A stretch of 43,095 bases of DNA from Planctomycetota bacterium (GTDB taxonomy: Bacteria; Planctomycetota; UBA11346). The translations under genes and the position numbers were made by a program. The notes below the pieces were generated by a model. The model ran no database searches and had not been told where the DNA came from. It worked only from the letters and a program-made list of their open reading frames with translations. The DNA lies in the NCBI GenBank assembly GCA_025055595.1, contig JANWWU010000045.1, positions 1 through 43,095 of the forward strand. The letters run 5' to 3'. Positions 41,434-43,095 of this stretch are shown one piece after another; the stretch's first letter is position 1, and each line of letters begins with the position of its first letter.

Positions 41434-43095
41434 GTGTTCACTCTCCAAACCATCATCATGCCGTCACTCGACGATGTGCCGTATGAACTGTATGTTCGGC
41501 AGTGGCCACCGTGCGGATGGCGCCTTCGAAAAACCACCGATGACCCCCTGGCGTACACGTGCGGAACGACCGACAGCAAGTTGAGCTTCGACACCTTCTT
41601 CGGCGCCTTGTCGCTGCGCGGCTGGCGTTCAGCGTAGTCCGGCTTGCCGATCGCCTTGGTGATCGACTATGCCGGCGCACTGCATCTGCAAGTGTGGCAT
41701 CGCTCTCAGCGTCAGGCCGCTGAGTTGATATGCGAATACAAGCAGTATGCCACAAGGCGTAGCTCCATCTTCATCCAGGTGCCGGAGGAACTACAGAAAG
41801 GCATCGTATATCCCGTCGTCGCGAGTGCTGAAGGCGGTGACCTCGTCTTATTTTCAATGCGCTATGTAACTGTTACGCCGCCATCCTTCTCTCCTCAAAT
41901 CGGCATCATCATGCCGACCTATCGGCGCGAGCCATATGTTGTGGCCAACATCGAAAAGTTTCTCGCCTGGCGCCAAGAAAATCCGCAACCAGACATCACG
42001 CTCTTTGTCATCGATAATGGCCGCACGCTCCAGCAATCTGCGACAAATGGCAACGTCCGTATCATTCCCAATCGCAATGTCGGCGGTGCTGGCGGCTTCG
42101 CCCGAGGTCTGCTCGAAGCTGAAGCCGCGGGCTGTACGCATGTGATCTTCTGCGATGATGATGTCATCATCGAACCGGAGGCTTTCGCAAGCACAAACGC
42201 TTTTTTTCGATTACAGATCAACGCAGCATCATCGGTGGCGGCATGCTGAGAATGGACGCCAAACATATCTTGCATGAATTAGGAGCCTTGCGGAAGGGGC
42301 TCTCATGCTATCCGCAGAAATACCAATGGAATCTCTGTGATTTTGAAAGGGTTGCGGAATATGACGATCTCAGCATCGCCACATCGCAAGATAGACTCTT
42401 TTATTTCGGTTGGTGGTATTTTGCTGCCCCGATGCAGGTATTTCGAACGCGCAAATGGCCATTGCCGTTCTTTTTAGGTATGATGACCAGGAATATTCAG
42501 CCAGATGTTACGACTTGCACTTTGTCGCGCTTCTTGGAGTCGCTGTATGGCATGAAGATTTCGAAGAAAAAGATGCGCCCATCACGGATTACTACATTGC
42601 ACGCAATGGGTTGATCACTTCTTGGCTATACAATCAGCAGTGCTTGATTGCCCTGGCCTGTGTTTATCGGATGTGCGTCGCATTGCTGACTTATCGATAT
42701 GACCGAGCGCAATTCATTTTATGGGGCATCCGCGACGCGCTGCGTGGACCCTCCTGGCTTGAACGGCTCGATGAAGAACAATATCATCAGCAGCTCTTGC
42801 GCACGCAGTGTCAACGGATGCAGCCCATCGAAGAACCAACGAAACTGCCGATAGCTGTCAATCCTCCCAAGAGCCTGCTGCGGAAGATCCTGATCATATT
42901 GACCGTCAACGGTCACCTCTTGCCGGCCTGTTTCATCAGAGCGCTCTGGAGACAAGACGATCCCGATCGTCGTGTCTACCGGCATCTCCATGACATCCAT
43001 CTTGGCGCCATTTTCTTGCGCCCAGAAGTCTGCTACTATGAGCCGTCAACGAAACAAGGCATCCTGTGCGTGGTATCGCCCCAGCGATTCTGGCA
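41434..43095 (+). pseudogene. GlfT2-like galactofuranosyltransferase, interrupted and cut by window edge
   Basis: A GTG start at 41434 lies 12 bases after the ATPase stop, with GAAGG before it. The N-terminal beta-sandwich shows KLSFDTFFGALSLRGWRS, a GlfT2-type signature. The GT-A domain shows IGIIMPTYRREPYVVANIEKFL, NRNVGGAGGFARGLLEAEAAG, FCDDDVIIEPEAF, FYFGWWYFAAP, then YDDQEYS and VWHEDFEEKDAPITDYYIARNGLI. These match polymerising galactofuranosyltransferases of family 2. The reading is broken three times: TAG at 41635-41637 (same frame continues beyond), a one-base shift near 42201-42215 and another near 42472-42478. Adding one T to the T7 and T5 runs restores continuous protein. From 42479 the frame is open to the window edge. 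It probably builds the polymer exported by the two preceding genes. Sugar identity is inferred from the family. Confidence 0.75.

Noticed and set aside
41635-41637. TAG read as an amino acid (selenocysteine-like or pyrrolysine recoding)
   Set aside because: Selenocysteine uses TGA, no pyrrolysine genes or PYLIS-like element were seen, and nearby frameshifts show this gene copy is damaged or misread in general.
40480-42480. Programmed ribosomal frameshifting to explain the broken exporter and glycosyltransferase genes
   Set aside because: At least four shifts of both signs plus an in-frame TAG in three genes, without slippery heptamers plus a downstream structure, do not fit programmed recoding. 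Sequence error or decay is simpler.

Overview
The window is a dense, GC-rich (about two thirds G+C or more by eye) bacterial chromosome segment. It carries 39 protein-coding genes or gene remnants and no recognisable tRNA, rRNA, CRISPR array or insertion sequence. No gene-free stretch exceeds about 135 bases. The gene set describes a Gram-negative (TonB-dependent receptor, lipoproteins, O-polysaccharide exporter), flagellated (flhA, flhF, flhG) and respiring (nuo operon) bacterium that makes menaquinone (menB). The WD40 protein, phytanoyl-CoA dioxygenase family protein, fused GH13/GH133 debranching enzyme and MglA/roadblock cassette would suit a member of Planctomycetota or a related deep lineage. 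That placement is a low-confidence inference from gene content.

Layout. 1-3.65 kb, minus strand: an exported WD40-type beta-propeller protein (cut by the left edge), a PhyH-family oxygenase and acetate kinase. 3.8-8.1 kb, plus: a 1436-residue two-activity glycogen debranching enzyme. 8.06-10.97 kb, minus: a small lipoprotein, a membrane TPR protein and ispD. 11.06-13.24 kb, plus: mutY, a bacteriohemerythrin and a small GT2 glycosyltransferase. 13.2-14.0 kb, minus: trpC. 14.1-16.3 kb, plus: a TonB-dependent receptor. 16.4-21.7 kb, plus: flhA-flhF-flhG, a membrane-anchored helical-repeat protein and a free-standing DbpA-type RNA-binding domain, preceded by a convincing sigma-54 promoter. 21.7-24.65 kb, minus: a lipid/DAG kinase-family protein, queF, menB and a DUF2062 membrane protein. 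24.7-27.8 kb, plus: a four-gene small-GTPase cassette (TPR-roadblock, roadblock, membrane-anchored MglA-like GTPase, roadblock). 27.8-28.6 kb, minus: a TPR lipoprotein. 28.8-39.9 kb, plus: an unbroken nuoABCDHIJKLMN operon with start/stop overlaps at nearly every junction and no nuoE, nuoF or nuoG. 39.9-43.1 kb, plus: a wzm/wzt-type polysaccharide exporter and a GlfT2-like galactofuranosyltransferase, running off the right edge.

The most notable points are these. (1) The last 3.2 kb changes abruptly in base composition right after nuoN. It holds at least four one-base frameshifts, mostly homopolymer-length changes, and an in-frame TAG, while the preceding 39.8 kb has none; this is either real decay of an acquired surface-polysaccharide locus or contig-end sequence error. 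(2) The MglA-like GTPase has a long proline-rich linker and a C-terminal membrane helix and sits among three roadblock proteins. (3) The complex I operon lacks the NADH-oxidising module. (4) A stand-alone DbpA RNA-binding domain lies at the end of a sigma-54-type flagellar operon.

Gene starts are mostly ATG, with GTG chosen where the overlap with the previous stop fixes it (nuoD, nuoM, the second roadblock gene). Convergent neighbours often overlap at their 3' ends (debranching enzyme/ispD, GT2/trpC, DbpA-domain/DUF2062), as expected for a tightly packed genome.
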